Assembly: GCA_024229695.1 (NCBI GenBank)
Contig: JAAESD010000476.1
Span: 1 to 55,689, forward strand
DNA length: 55,689 bases
Origin: a bacterium
GTDB lineage: Bacteria; Krumholzibacteriota; Krumholzibacteriia; LZORAL124-64-63
Reading direction: 5' to 3'
Under the pieces are notes generated by a model. It was not told the DNA's origin, did not search any database, and saw nothing but the letters and a program-made list of their open reading frames with translations. This document shows, one piece after another, positions 10,556 to 19,349 of the stretch (its first letter is position 1; each line of letters begins with the position of its first letter). The position numbers and the translations under genes were made by a program.

Positions 10556-10572
10556 TTCAACCTCCAAATCAA

Positions 10573-13299
10573 CTAACTATCGAATGAGGCGATCAACTGA
10601 CGAATTGCATCAGCCTTGTCTTCATTATCTTTTAATTGTTTCTTTTCCCTGTCGATAACCTGTTCGGGAGCTCGACTGGTAAAATTCTCATTATCCAGCT
10701 TTTTCCTGCTACCGGATATAAACCCTTCGAGTTTACCAAGTTCCTTGGTGAGACGCTCTTTCTCTTTCTCTACATCGACCAGGCCCTCCATCGGCAAGAA
10801 TACGTCAATTTTACCTGCCAGGCCAACTCCAGCTGGTGAAGGGTCTTCCCCGCCAACAACAACTGAAACGTCTTCAAGTTTGGACAAAAATGCGATCCGT
10901 TCCAAGTCTTGAGCAAGTGATTCGGTTTCAGCTCTGTCTGCTCTGAGAATTGCACTGCCACGCAACCCTGGAGGCACATCAAGTTCGCTGCGCAAGTTAC
11001 GGATTACTGTAACAATTTCCTTCACACGGTCAAACCTGTTTGCTCGCTCTTTGTAAACAGTACCATTTGAAACTGGAAATGACGATGTCATTATTGAACC
11101 TTCTGCAGATGGCAGCCAGGACCACAATTCTTCAGTTATAAAAGGCATAAACGGATGAAGTAATTTATAACTGTGGGCCAGACAAAGTACTGCTACACCG
11201 GATGCAGCAGGACGCAAATCGTCATCTCGCAATCGAGGTTTTATCAGTTCCAGATACCAATCGCACAGATCGTGACGGAAAAAATTGTAGGCGCTGTACA
11301 GGGCATCATTCAGTCTGCGTTTTTCAAGGTTTTCATTCACCTGGTCAGTAGTCTCTGCAAGTCTGTTTAAAATCCAGCAATCTTCCAGTTCCATATTCTC
11401 TGCATCAAACTCAACTGGTGAATCAACTCCAAATGTTTCTCTCCACAAAGCAGCCGGGCCATCTGCCGCAACTGACAATTGTGCATTTGCAGAACTACTG
11501 TCACCTTTTGGAGCATCGATTCCTGTCTGGTCCCAATAATTCAGAACCAGTTTTGTTGCCTGGAAAACCTTGTTACAGAAATTCCTGCCAACTTCAATTG
11601 CATCTTCACTGAACATGACATCTTGACCAGTAGGTGTGAGCATCATCAAGGAGCAACGCAATGCATCGGAACCATACTTATCAATCAACTCGATTGGGTC
11701 GGGACTGTTACCCAATGACTTGCTCATTTTTCTACCATCGCCATCACGGACTATACCGTGGAAGAGCACTTCGCGAAATGGTTCTTCATTCATAAATCCA
11801 TAACTGGCCATTATCATGCGTGCGACCCAGAAGAAGATGATGTCTGGGCCAGTTACCAGAACAGATGTAGGATGGTACTTTTTCAAATCTTCAGCACCGT
11901 TTGGCCAGCCTAAAGGTGAGAAAGTCCACAACCAGCTACTGAACCAGGTATCGAGAACATCGTTGTCCTGCTGCAAGTCTGTTGAGTTGCACTTGGAGCA
12001 AGCAGATGGCTCTTCACTACCACAAATTTCCTGTCCACATTCCTGGCAATACCAAACCGGAATACGATGCCCCCACCATAGCTGTCTGGAGATACACCAG
12101 TCCCTTATTCCACCCATCCAGTTATCGTAAACTCCGACCCATCTTTCAGGGTGAAGTTTGATTGTTCCATCCTGAACGGCACTAACCGCAGGCGCAGCCA
12201 GCTCATCCATTTTAAGAAACCACTGGCGACTCAAATATGGTTCAATGATTGTATGGCATCTGTCATGGTGTCCTACCTGATTGATGTTTTTTTCATCACC
12301 ATCATAAAACCCCTCGGACTCAAGATCTGCAAGCACAGCTTTACGGCATGCGAATCTGTCCATTCCAGAATACTTACCTGCATTGTCATTCATCACTGCA
12401 CGTTCATCCATGCAGATTACTCTTTCCAAATCATTTCGGCGACCAACTTCAAAGTCATTGGGATCGTGCGCTGGAGTGATCTTCACAAAGCCGGTTCCCT
12501 TTTCAGGGTCTGCGTGATAATCAGCAATAATTGGAATTTCTCTAGTGGTCAGCGGCAATTTCACCATTTTGCCGATCAGGTGCTTACGTTCAGGGTCATC
12601 GGGATTCACTGCAACAGCTGTATCACCAAACATTGTTTCCGGCCTGGTTGTTGCAACTGTGATATGGCCGCTACCGTCAACAAGTGGATAGTTAATTCGC
12701 CAAAGTTTGCTTTCTTTTTCTTTATGCTCAACCTCATCGTCACTGATTGCAGTCAAACAATGAGGGCACCAGTTCACTAAATATAGATCACGATAAATTA
12801 GCCCACGCTCAAATAAGTCGGTAAACGCTTTGGAAACTGCATCACTGCGCTGTTGATCCATTGTAAAAGCTTCTCGGGACCAATCCAAAGAACAGCCAAG
12901 CCGTCGCAACTGGTTGGTGATTACACCATGAGTGTGCTCTTTCCATTCCCAGGCTTTATCGAGAAATTTTTCCCTGCCAAGTTCATGTTTATCGATACCT
13001 TCTGCGCGGAGCTGCTTTGATACAATCTGCTCGGTTGCAATACTTGCATGATCAGTTCCAGGGATCCAGAGAGTTTCCCGACCACGCATCCTCATCCAAC
13101 GAATCAGAACATCCTGAATTGAGTTACTCAAGCAATGCCCCATGTGCAGAACACCAGTGACATTTGGTGGTGGCAGAGTGATTACAAATGGTTCTCCATC
13201 GCCATCGGGTGCAAAGTACCCCGACTCTTCCCATTCCTTGTACCACTTCTCTTCGATACCATTGGATGTATACTGGGCAGCTTGCCTCAAATCGTTCAC
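10573..13299 (-). CDS. valS: Valine--tRNA ligase
   Basis: 908-aa class Ia aminoacyl-tRNA synthetase charging tRNA-Val. The HIGH motif is H52-M-G-H55 within 'LPPPNVTGVLHMGH'; the KMSKS motif is at 524-528. The CP1 editing domain lies between ('TTRPETMFGDTAVAVNPDDP'), with zinc-ribbon-type Cys pairs ('CQECGQEICGSEEPSACSKC'). The C-terminal coiled-coil arm is present ('VDVEKEKERLTKELGKLEGF...REKKQLKDNEDKADAIRQ'). Starts at GTG with GGAG before it. First gene of an operon of eight genes. No T-box leader is seen in the 237-base divergent upstream region. Confidence 0.98.
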   Translation of the reverse strand: MNDLRQAAQYTSNGIEEKWYKEWEESGYFAPDGDGEPFVITLPPPNVTGVLHMGHCLSNSIQDVLIRWMRMRGRETLWIPGTDHASIATEQIVSKQLRAEGIDKHELGREKFLDKAWEWKEHTHGVITNQLRRLGCSLDWSREAFTMDQQRSDAVSKAFTDLFERGLIYRDLYLVNWCPHCLTAISDDEVEHKEKESKLWRINYPLVDGSGHITVATTRPETMFGDTAVAVNPDDPERKHLIGKMVKLPLTTREIPIIADYHADPEKGTGFVKITPAHDPNDFEVGRRNDLERVICMDERAVMNDNAGKYSGMDRFACRKAVLADLESEGFYDGDEKNINQVGHHDRCHTIIEPYLSRQWFLKMDELAAPAVSAVQDGTIKLHPERWVGVYDNWMGGIRDWCISRQLWWGHRIPVWYCQECGQEICGSEEPSACSKCNSTDLQQDNDVLDTWFSSWLWTFSPLGWPNGAEDLKKYHPTSVLVTGPDIIFFWVARMIMASYGFMNEEPFREVLFHGIVRDGDGRKMSKSLGNSPDPIELIDKYGSDALRCSLMMLTPTGQDVMFSEDAIEVGRNFCNKVFQATKLVLNYWDQTGIDAPKGDSSSANAQLSVAADGPAALWRETFGVDSPVEFDAENMELEDCWILNRLAETTDQVNENLEKRRLNDALYSAYNFFRHDLCDWYLELIKPRLRDDDLRPAASGVAVLCLAHSYKLLHPFMPFITEELWSWLPSAEGSIMTSSFPVSNGTVYKERANRFDRVKEIVTVIRNLRSELDVPPGLRGSAILRADRAETESLAQDLERIAFLSKLEDVSVVVGGEDPSPAGVGLAGKIDVFLPMEGLVDVEKEKERLTKELGKLEGFISGSRKKLDNENFTSRAPEQVIDREKKQLKDNEDKADAIRQLIASFDS

Positions 13300-13357
13300 T
13301 TTTTCTCCAGAGTCTGTTTATGTCAAAGTACCATGTTTGAAATTCCGCAACCTGGCA

Positions 13358-13386
13358 ATTGTAGCTTCAAAGTTGCGATTGGTAAA
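13358..13386 (-). promoter_or_regulatory. Likely sigma70 promoter of the valS operon
   Basis: On the minus strand TTTACC (13386-13381) and TACAAT (13363-13358) are separated by 17 bases. The start of transcription would give a leader of about 50 bases before the valS GTG. Confidence 0.5.
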
Positions 13387-13423
13387 GGTAACTCATTAAC
13401 TCGATGTCGGAAATTATGTTTTC

Positions 13424-13452
13424 ACATAGGGTTCCATTTTCCGGACCTATGT
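13424..13452. repeat. Inverted repeat in the valS / PDZ-phosphatase divergent region
   Basis: ACATAGG (13424-13430) and CCTATGT (13446-13452) form a 7-bp perfect inverted repeat with a 15-base spacer that holds a further TCC/GGA pairing. There is no T tract, so it is not a terminator. It lies between the predicted valS promoter and the rightward gene at 13537 and could be an operator for either. The rest of this 237-base gap shows nothing clear. Confidence 0.4.
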
Positions 13453-13536
13453 AGTACAGTTAAGCTACTTGAAATACAACTCGGTGGTAACAACTTGGCA
13501 ATTCAGTCCGAAACTGCTAATTCAAAACTACAGCGA

Positions 13537-15990
13537 ATGAGTAGATTCTCTGCGTTATATCTGCTTGCCCCACTACTTTTGTTGCTTGAAATCCCTGTAG
13601 CTGTACATATCGCTCAACAGCCTGTAACCGGAATAACAGTACATAATCTGATAGTCAGAATGGTTGAGCAGGACAGCCCTGCCGAGAAAGCCGGTGTATC
13701 AACTGGTGACCGTATTCTTGCTGTCGATGGTGAACCGGTAGTTACAATGGTAGACTACTATTCACAATCTGCAGGTCATTATGATCTATCAGCCCGTTCC
13801 TACCTGATGCAACGCAACGACGAATTTCTTTCAATACATATTGCTCCACACCGCCCATCCAAACAGAGGATGATTCGCAGCTACTCACTTTCTCTGGCAG
13901 GAATTGCGTTTCTGTTGATGGGCTGGTTCGTGCTCACAAAACGAGACGATCTGGTTACCCGATACTTTTATGCACTCTGTACTCTTTTTGCATTTTTTCT
14001 GATGGACATTCCTGACTGGCCATCGCCAGCCTGGATGACGGCCAAAGAAATCACGAGAGATCTTGCTCACCTTTTACTGCCAGTTGTCTTCCTGCGATTT
14101 TTAATTTACTTCCCCACTCGCAGCCATTTGACAAAAGACAATAGAAAACGACATCGATTACTCTGGATCCCTTTCTGGCCATTGATGCTGGCAAGTATTT
14201 ATGCACAAGTAGCACAGTTGGATCCATCGACCTCTTTGACTGTTGCAACGATACAAGGTGTTTCAACAATCTATATGCTAGTCTGGATTGTTGCCGGTCT
14301 TGTCATATTCGGGAAAAAAGCATTGTCAAAGGATCGGGGAATTGCCAAACACAAAATGCACTCTGTGCTTGTTGGCTTGCTTTTTGGGATTATGCCTTTC
14401 CTTGTGGGCAATATCATGTACATGCTCAACCCAGCTGGCGGATTCCCGATGCAAGCATGGCTTGGCTTATCTCTGATACTGATACCAGTGTCATTTGGCC
14501 TGGCTATTCTCAGACATGGAGCACTTGATTATGATCAGGTAATACGCCACGGTCTGGTCTATTTCTTCTTATCGATTCTCATTGCCAGCTGCTACTTGAT
14601 TATAGTCAGTATACTTGGCCACACATTAACTAATTACTTCAACATATCCAGCTATCCTCTTGCACTGTCGACAATTGCGCTATGCGCTCTATTATTCACA
14701 CCTATCAAACAAAAGATCCACAGTGTTGTGGAAAATACATTCTATCCTTCACGTCAAGCTACCCGTGATGCCATTGAAGAGTTGTGTCACAAAATATCTG
14801 GAATGATTGACAGAGCCGAGTCAGTTGAGATTATACTGACGCGGCTGAATGAACTTTATCGACCAGAGCAGATAGTTATATTTACCGAAAATGACAACTT
14901 CAAACCTGAATCATCTAATGGTATTGAATTACCGAAAGATATTTCCATCGACATTGACTCTACCCTGTCACGCGTACTTCAAACTGCAAATCGCCCAATT
15001 CATACAGATGAGATCGATGGTCTGGACACAGAACCTGCAACAGACACAGCAACTCTGAATATTCTCAGCCGTCTTGATCCCAAAATTATCATCCCGTTGA
15101 TTACCGGAAATAATCTCTGTGGGTTTATCACAATGGGCAACAAGAGTAGTGGCAATCAATACACTCAGAGTGATATCCGAAACCTGCATTTTTTGAGTGT
15201 GCAGGTGGCTGCTCTGCTTGAAGTCCAGAGACTATATATTGATACATTGGAACAAAAGCGGCTCGACACTGAACTATCGGTAGCAAAAAACATTCAGGAA
15301 CAACTTGTCCCTGATAGTGAGTTGATTTCTGACAACATCACTCTCTGTGGCCGCATGAATTCATGCAGAGAAGTCGGTGGTGATTACTTTGACTATTTCA
15401 AGCTGCCCGATGGAAGAATCGGTTTTGCAATTGCTGATGCTGTAGGCAAAGGCATTCCAGCCGCACTGATCATGACTACTCTACGTGTTGCTTTTCGTTC
15501 AGCTGCTGCCGTGCATGGAACACCTGAAAAAGTTGTAGCAGAAGTTAATGACACGATCTGCAATCTTGCGTCAGTCAGCCAGTTTGTCTGTTTCTTTTAT
15601 GGAATAATTGACCCAGCAAATTGCACGCTGAATTACTCAAATGCCGGCATGAATCCCCCAATGCATTTCAGTTCTACAAGCAACTGGACCGGGCATTTAA
15701 AAAAAGGTGGCCTGGTTCTGGGAATCGATTCAGACCAGTATTATGCTCAAGGAACCATCCACACAAAACCTGGCGACACTATTCTGTTATACACAGATGG
15801 CTTGACAGAAGAATCAAACAGCAGAGATGAAATGTTTGGGGCCGAACAACTTGAACTAATAGTCAAAAAGAATGCGCATTTGCCACCAAAAGAGCTCCGC
15901 GACAAGATATTGTCCGATATTGACATCTTCAGCGAAGGCCAGCAAGCCGACGACAGGACTCTTATCGTCCTGAGAATCAACCAGTTATAA
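13537..15990 (+). CDS. Membrane PP2C (SpoIIE/RsbU-type) phosphatase with extracytoplasmic PDZ domain
   Basis: 817-aa signalling protein. Residues 1-30: signal-anchor TM. About 35-105: PDZ domain ('DSPAEKAGVSTGDRILAVDGEPV'). About 115-395: some eight hydrophobic helices. About 410-565: GAF-like region ending in 'FLSVQVAALLEVQRLY'. About 576-817: PP2C/SpoIIE domain with 'AKNIQEQLVP', the metal-binding 'VGGDYFDYF', 'IADAVGKGIPAALIM', 'LLYTDGLTEESN' and 'QADDRTLIVLR'. Such phosphatases dephosphorylate serine-phosphorylated STAS anti-anti-sigma factors; the PDZ domain and membrane part suggest an envelope signal. The usual 'AGHNPP' reads 'AGMNPP'. ATG 13537 is chosen because it begins the signal anchor; the frame stays open upstream only as antisense to valS. 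No clear Shine-Dalgarno. Confidence 0.88.
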   Translation: MSRFSALYLLAPLLLLLEIPVAVHIAQQPVTGITVHNLIVRMVEQDSPAEKAGVSTGDRILAVDGEPVVTMVDYYSQSAGHYDLSARSYLMQRNDEFLSIHIAPHRPSKQRMIRSYSLSLAGIAFLLMGWFVLTKRDDLVTRYFYALCTLFAFFLMDIPDWPSPAWMTAKEITRDLAHLLLPVVFLRFLIYFPTRSHLTKDNRKRHRLLWIPFWPLMLASIYAQVAQLDPSTSLTVATIQGVSTIYMLVWIVAGLVIFGKKALSKDRGIAKHKMHSVLVGLLFGIMPFLVGNIMYMLNPAGGFPMQAWLGLSLILIPVSFGLAILRHGALDYDQVIRHGLVYFFLSILIASCYLIIVSILGHTLTNYFNISSYPLALSTIALCALLFTPIKQKIHSVVENTFYPSRQATRDAIEELCHKISGMIDRAESVEIILTRLNELYRPEQIVIFTENDNFKPESSNGIELPKDISIDIDSTLSRVLQTANRPIHTDEIDGLDTEPATDTATLNILSRLDPKIIIPLITGNNLCGFITMGNKSSGNQYTQSDIRNLHFLSVQVAALLEVQRLYIDTLEQKRLDTELSVAKNIQEQLVPDSELISDNITLCGRMNSCREVGGDYFDYFKLPDGRIGFAIADAVGKGIPAALIMTTLRVAFRSAAAVHGTPEKVVAEVNDTICNLASVSQFVCFFYGIIDPANCTLNYSNAGMNPPMHFSSTSNWTGHLKKGGLVLGIDSDQYYAQGTIHTKPGDTILLYTDGLTEESNSRDEMFGAEQLELIVKKNAHLPPKELRDKILSDIDIFSEGQQADDRTLIVLRINQL

Positions 15991-16005
15991 CATATTTTGC
16001 GGGTT

Positions 16006-16014
16006 TGGTACAAT
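16006..16014 (+). promoter_or_regulatory. Extended -10 promoter for the 21-codon mini-gene
   Basis: TGGTACAAT is an extended -10 (TGn plus TACAAT). A weak -35 (TTATAA at 15985-15990) lies 18 bases upstream. A start near 16021 would give a transcript of about 180 bases ending at the terminator at 16160-16203. Confidence 0.45.
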
Positions 16015-16075
16015 TCTGGCATGGAATGAGTGTCCGTGTTCGAGATAAACATTGAAACTCGGGGAGGTCACAAGG

Positions 16076-16141
16076 ATGTACCTGCTAGAATCACTGTTCA
16101 TTCTCTCAATCGTAGATATCTTCTGGTGGTTGAGGAAGTGA
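16076..16141 (+). CDS. Putative 21-aa hydrophobic microprotein
   Basis: ATG 16076 opens 21 codons before TGA. The product begins MYLLESLFILSIVDIFWW and ends in a basic Leu-Arg-Lys, so it could span a membrane once with its positive end in the cytosol. GGGGAGG is placed eight bases before the ATG, one of the strongest ribosome sites in the window. The ORF sits between an extended -10 promoter and a strong terminator, so it looks like a self-contained transcription unit. It could be a real small membrane protein, or the RNA could act as a small regulatory RNA. No family is recognised. Confidence 0.5.
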   Translation: MYLLESLFILSIVDIFWWLRK

Positions 16142-16159
16142 TGATCGACAATGTTGACG

Positions 16160-16203
16160 GTCCCTGACTGAAGGTTAACTCCGCAGTCAGGGACATTTTT
16201 TTT
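16160..16203 (+). terminator. Strong intrinsic terminator after the mini-gene
   Basis: An 11-bp perfect stem GTCCCTGACTG/CAGTCAGGGAC (16160-16170 with 16184-16194), 13-base loop, then ATTTTTTTT. The T tract is on the plus strand and reaches into the stop of the convergent tlpA-like gene. Confidence 0.9.
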
Positions 16204-16729
16204 AGTGCATTAATTTATTTGCAGCATCCAGATATTCAGATTTGTCTTTGTAGCCAACAAATTTTTCTCCGATTACACCATCAGGCCCAATAACAAATGT
16301 TGTAGGAATACTGTTGATTCCACCATAGGCTTTTACAATTTTTTCGCCTCCCATAACAACAGTGAAATCGAAGTTGTTCTTTGCCATAAATGGACGCACA
16401 ACATCCCAGCCATCACGGTCAACTGATACACCAATAACTTTGATTCCGTTGCCAGGATACTCGCTGCTGATCTCCTGCAAATGTGGTAATGCTTTTTTAC
16501 AAGGTGGACACCATGTAGCCCAAAAATCCAGAATGACAACTTTGCCTTTATAATCCGACAGTTTAATATGATCGCCATTAATATCAACCAGATCAAAATC
16601 GGCAGCAATTTTGGCATCACTCACCTGGGCCACTACCCCGTTTTCAGCAACTTCTTTTCCATCGTCAGTATCATTACAACCGACAAATAAAATCAATATC
16701 AGTGGTAAAAATAAAATCAGTTTCTTCAC
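16202..16729 (-). CDS. TlpA/ResA-type thioredoxin-fold lipoprotein
   Basis: 175-aa periplasmic thiol-disulfide protein. It starts with a lipoprotein signal (VKKLILFLPLILILFVGC, acylated Cys18 predicted), then an AhpC/TSA-Redoxin-like fold: 'DFDLVDINGDHIKLSDYKGKVVILDFWATWCPPC' with redox pair C74-P-P-C77, and the cis-Pro loop 'NSIPTTFVIGPDGVI'. Likely keeps periplasmic thiols reduced, for example for cytochrome c maturation, with electrons from DsbD encoded 18 bases upstream. GTG 16729 has AAAGGA correctly spaced and gives a clean lipoprotein signal; the ATG at 16744 would place that Shine-Dalgarno inside the gene. Confidence 0.92.
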   Translation of the reverse strand: MKKLILFLPLILILFVGCNDTDDGKEVAENGVVAQVSDAKIAADFDLVDINGDHIKLSDYKGKVVILDFWATWCPPCKKALPHLQEISSEYPGNGIKVIGVSVDRDGWDVVRPFMAKNNFDFTVVMGGEKIVKAYGGINSIPTTFVIGPDGVIGEKFVGYKDKSEYLDAANKLMH

Positions 16730-16747
16730 AATCAGTCCTTTCATGAA

Positions 16748-18508
16748 CTAGTTAGTCTGGCTTAAAACCCGACGCATTATTTTTTCAACATCACCCGGCC
16801 CTTTAAAACCAGAGAATCTTTCAAGCTCTTTACCTTCCGAATCAAAGAAAATAACAGTAGGCATTCCAACAACAGCATACTTTTTAAGCGCTGCATCATT
16901 AGCAGGATTGCGTTCAGTCATATCCATTTTCAAAGCAACAAACTGTTTTGACAAAGCTAACGGTTCATCGCTACTCCAGGTTTTATGATCCAACTCTTTA
17001 CAAGCAGAGCACCATTCCGCCCAAAAATCCATTACTAACGGCTTCCCTGAACTTGCAGAAGCTGCAAAAGCTTCCTGTTCATTCATAATCCACTCTGGTT
17101 CGATATGTCCTGCTTCAACAACTTGAACATTTCCACTCGAAGGAATTATTGAAGGAGCAATACCAGCAATAAACAATAATGAACCAAGTAACCACAGGAA
17201 CATCAAAACACCTTTTAATATTCCATCTTTATGTGTAGCAGTTTCGCTTAGCGGCTTCCACGCTCCCCACGCACTGACACTGACAAATAGCATCAAGCCA
17301 AATACAGCAGTCAAAACCGGAACAGGTACATACATTTTCAGGAAGCTCAAGGCCAAGGCATAGAGAACAATTGCAAAGAAATGTTTAATATGATCCATCC
17401 AACCCCCAGCATTTGGCAGAGCAGTCAACAGACCACTAAAAGCACCAAGAGCCAGGAATAACATTCCCAAACCAATAGCAAATGTGAACAGCAGCCAGAA
17501 TCCAAGGAACATATTTCCAGTTGTAGCAACCCAGGTCAACAACACAATCAGAACTGGTCCAACACATGGGGCAGCAATCAGCCCCATCGCCATACCCATC
17601 AATAATGGGCCAAGAAAACCTGTCTTGGCTCCACCCATTTTATTTGCCATGCTGCTTGGAACTTGCAAGTCAAACATGCCGGCCATCGACATTGCCATTG
17701 CACCAATAATTACAGCAACTGAAATTGCAAAAATTGGGGTTTGTGTTGCTTGTCCAAACGCTCCACCAGTTGCAGCAGCTACCAAACCAAGAGTTGAATA
17801 GACAATTGCAATACCCAGAACATACCACAGAGAAAGTACAAAACCTTTGAGAGCACTACCACCTGCATTTGAACCGATGTAACTTACAGTAATTGGAATC
17901 ATCGGGTAAACGCATGGTGTAAAGCTGGCCAAAACACCACCTACAAAAACCATCAGGAATGCAAGCCAACTACCCTTTTCCAATGCAGCTTTGAGTTTGT
18001 CCTGTAGAGAGCCGGACTCTTCATAAGTCACAACTTCATCAGCAGCAGCTTCAACATTTATTGCTAAACTTGCTGTTGCAGATCCAGGCTGAAAACACAT
18101 ACCTGCATTGCCTTCTCGACAAAGCTGGTACTCAGCTATTACTTCCAAGTCAGACTCGCCAGTTTCATCGTTGAGCAGCAGCGTTACCATTGCCATTTGG
18201 TCGCCACGATAATATGCAAATTCACCTTCTGAAACAGGCTCAGGGAAAACAATCGATTTAAGATCTGACTTCTGATAACCGGTGAATTCGATTTTCTGGA
18301 AAGTAGTGGTCATATGGAAACCGGCAGGCACATGATACACAATTCCAAATTGCGATTCGCTGCCAGACTGCAAGCTCTCACCAAGATTAACCAATTCCAC
18401 AGTAACAACAGGAACAGTTTCAACCTCGCCAGCACCAGACAATGGTGCTGCTATCAGGAACACTGGCAGCAGTATAGCCACCATCGATATACTAAATATT
18501 CGATTCAT
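16748..18508 (-). CDS. dsbD: Thiol:disulfide interchange protein DsbD
   Basis: 586-aa transmembrane reductant carrier that moves electrons from cytosolic thioredoxin to the periplasm. Three parts are visible: signal peptide and nDsbD-like domain (to about 165) with C130/C138 ('LCREGNAGMC'); the eight-helix DsbD beta domain with the paired Cys motifs 'FTPCVYPMIPITVSYIG' and 'GLIAAPCVGPVLIVLL'; and a C-terminal thioredoxin domain from about 470 with C500-S-A-C503 ('DFWAEWCSACKELDHKTW') and 'VGMPTVIFFDSEG'. Starts at ATG 18508 behind AGGAGA. Linked to the TlpA-like lipoprotein gene, its likely partner. Confidence 0.95.
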   Translation of the reverse strand: MNRIFSISMVAILLPVFLIAAPLSGAGEVETVPVVTVELVNLGESLQSGSESQFGIVYHVPAGFHMTTTFQKIEFTGYQKSDLKSIVFPEPVSEGEFAYYRGDQMAMVTLLLNDETGESDLEVIAEYQLCREGNAGMCFQPGSATASLAINVEAAADEVVTYEESGSLQDKLKAALEKGSWLAFLMVFVGGVLASFTPCVYPMIPITVSYIGSNAGGSALKGFVLSLWYVLGIAIVYSTLGLVAAATGGAFGQATQTPIFAISVAVIIGAMAMSMAGMFDLQVPSSMANKMGGAKTGFLGPLLMGMAMGLIAAPCVGPVLIVLLTWVATTGNMFLGFWLLFTFAIGLGMLFLALGAFSGLLTALPNAGGWMDHIKHFFAIVLYALALSFLKMYVPVPVLTAVFGLMLFVSVSAWGAWKPLSETATHKDGILKGVLMFLWLLGSLLFIAGIAPSIIPSSGNVQVVEAGHIEPEWIMNEQEAFAASASSGKPLVMDFWAEWCSACKELDHKTWSSDEPLALSKQFVALKMDMTERNPANDAALKKYAVVGMPTVIFFDSEGKELERFSGFKGPGDVEKIMRRVLSQTN

Positions 18509-18523
18509 CAACTTCTCCTCAAT

Positions 18524-19309
18524 TTACTGTAAATGCTTTTCTTTGCGGTAATCAGCATCAAATATCCGCAATGAAGAATTGTCGCTCTCAGTCAATATCT
18601 CAGGGATTCCATCACCGTCAATATCAAGCAACTCTATACGATTGCCAAATACCTGATCACTCCACTCTTCCTCGCAATTATTTGCATCAAGGACCTGGCC
18701 TGTATTGAGAACCAATTCCATACTGCCATCTCCATCGACATCGCCACATGCTATTCTTGATGCCGCAAATTCTGAAATACTTGAGTACTCCCGATTAAAT
18801 GTTTTTCCATCCAGATAATGAATTTTGCCATCAGCATTGAGAATAATTTCATATGCAGAATCTTCATCCACATTTCCTATACACATGCAGGTAATTTTTT
18901 CAAAATCGTTCATCAGGCTTTCATACTTCATCCGCTGAGTATGTGCAGACCAGACATAAACAGTACCGACATCAGTCCACGCAATAAGTTCGTCATATCC
19001 ATCGTCATCAAGATCTGATGCAATAACTTGTTGCACGATCCCATTAAGCTGTTTGCTACTCCATATTTCTTCACTTTGTCCATCAGTCATGTAAACAATC
19101 CGCACAAGACCAAACCTGTCACCGATAGCTAGATATGGTCCAAAATCATCTTCCATAGAACTGATCCAGGCTACATGGTCCAATCGTTCTGCTGTGCGGG
19201 TAGCTGCTTTGTATTCCCAATACCCCAACTGATCTTTTGCCACCAGAGGCAAAGCAATCAGAATTAACAGCAATACAAAAACCATTTTGTAGAATCGATT
19301 TGTCTGCAT
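18524..19309 (-). CDS. Secreted FG-GAP/VCBS-type repeat protein
   Basis: 261 aa with a Sec signal peptide (KMVFVLLLILIALPLVAKD). The rest is a row of beta-propeller-like repeats with calcium-binding Asp loops: 'DLDDDGYDELIAW', 'GNVDEDSAYEIIL', 'GDVDGDGSMELVL', 'DIDGDGIPEILTE'. These match integrin-type FG-GAP/VCBS repeats, which usually bind Ca2+ and act in adhesion or as scaffold. Only about five blades are present, so it may be a partial propeller or dimerise. GGGAG precedes the ATG. It lies between the barrel gene and dsbD on the same strand, 15 bases before dsbD. Function unknown. Confidence 0.8.
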   Translation of the reverse strand: MQTNRFYKMVFVLLLILIALPLVAKDQLGYWEYKAATRTAERLDHVAWISSMEDDFGPYLAIGDRFGLVRIVYMTDGQSEEIWSSKQLNGIVQQVIASDLDDDGYDELIAWTDVGTVYVWSAHTQRMKYESLMNDFEKITCMCIGNVDEDSAYEIILNADGKIHYLDGKTFNREYSSISEFAASRIACGDVDGDGSMELVLNTGQVLDANNCEEEWSDQVFGNRIELLDIDGDGIPEILTESDNSSLRIFDADYRKEKHLQ

Positions 19310-19349
19310 TCGATAACTCCCTGTTGTGTACTCGACTCCTGGTAACTAA

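Noticed and set aside
13315..13330. Perfect TTGACA close to the valS start on the minus strand.
   Set aside because: It ends only about 25 bases before the GTG, leaving no room for a 17-base spacer and -10 plus the ribosome site.
13135..13536. The PDZ-phosphatase frame stays open for 134 more codons upstream, into valS antisense.
   Set aside because: The extra residues are the mirror of valS and have no fold. The signal anchor begins at ATG 13537, which is the natural start.
13300..13536. Possible T-box leader for valS.
   Set aside because: No T-box sequence (AGGGTGGNACCGCG-like), no Specifier-loop hairpin and no terminator/antiterminator pair could be found on the minus strand.
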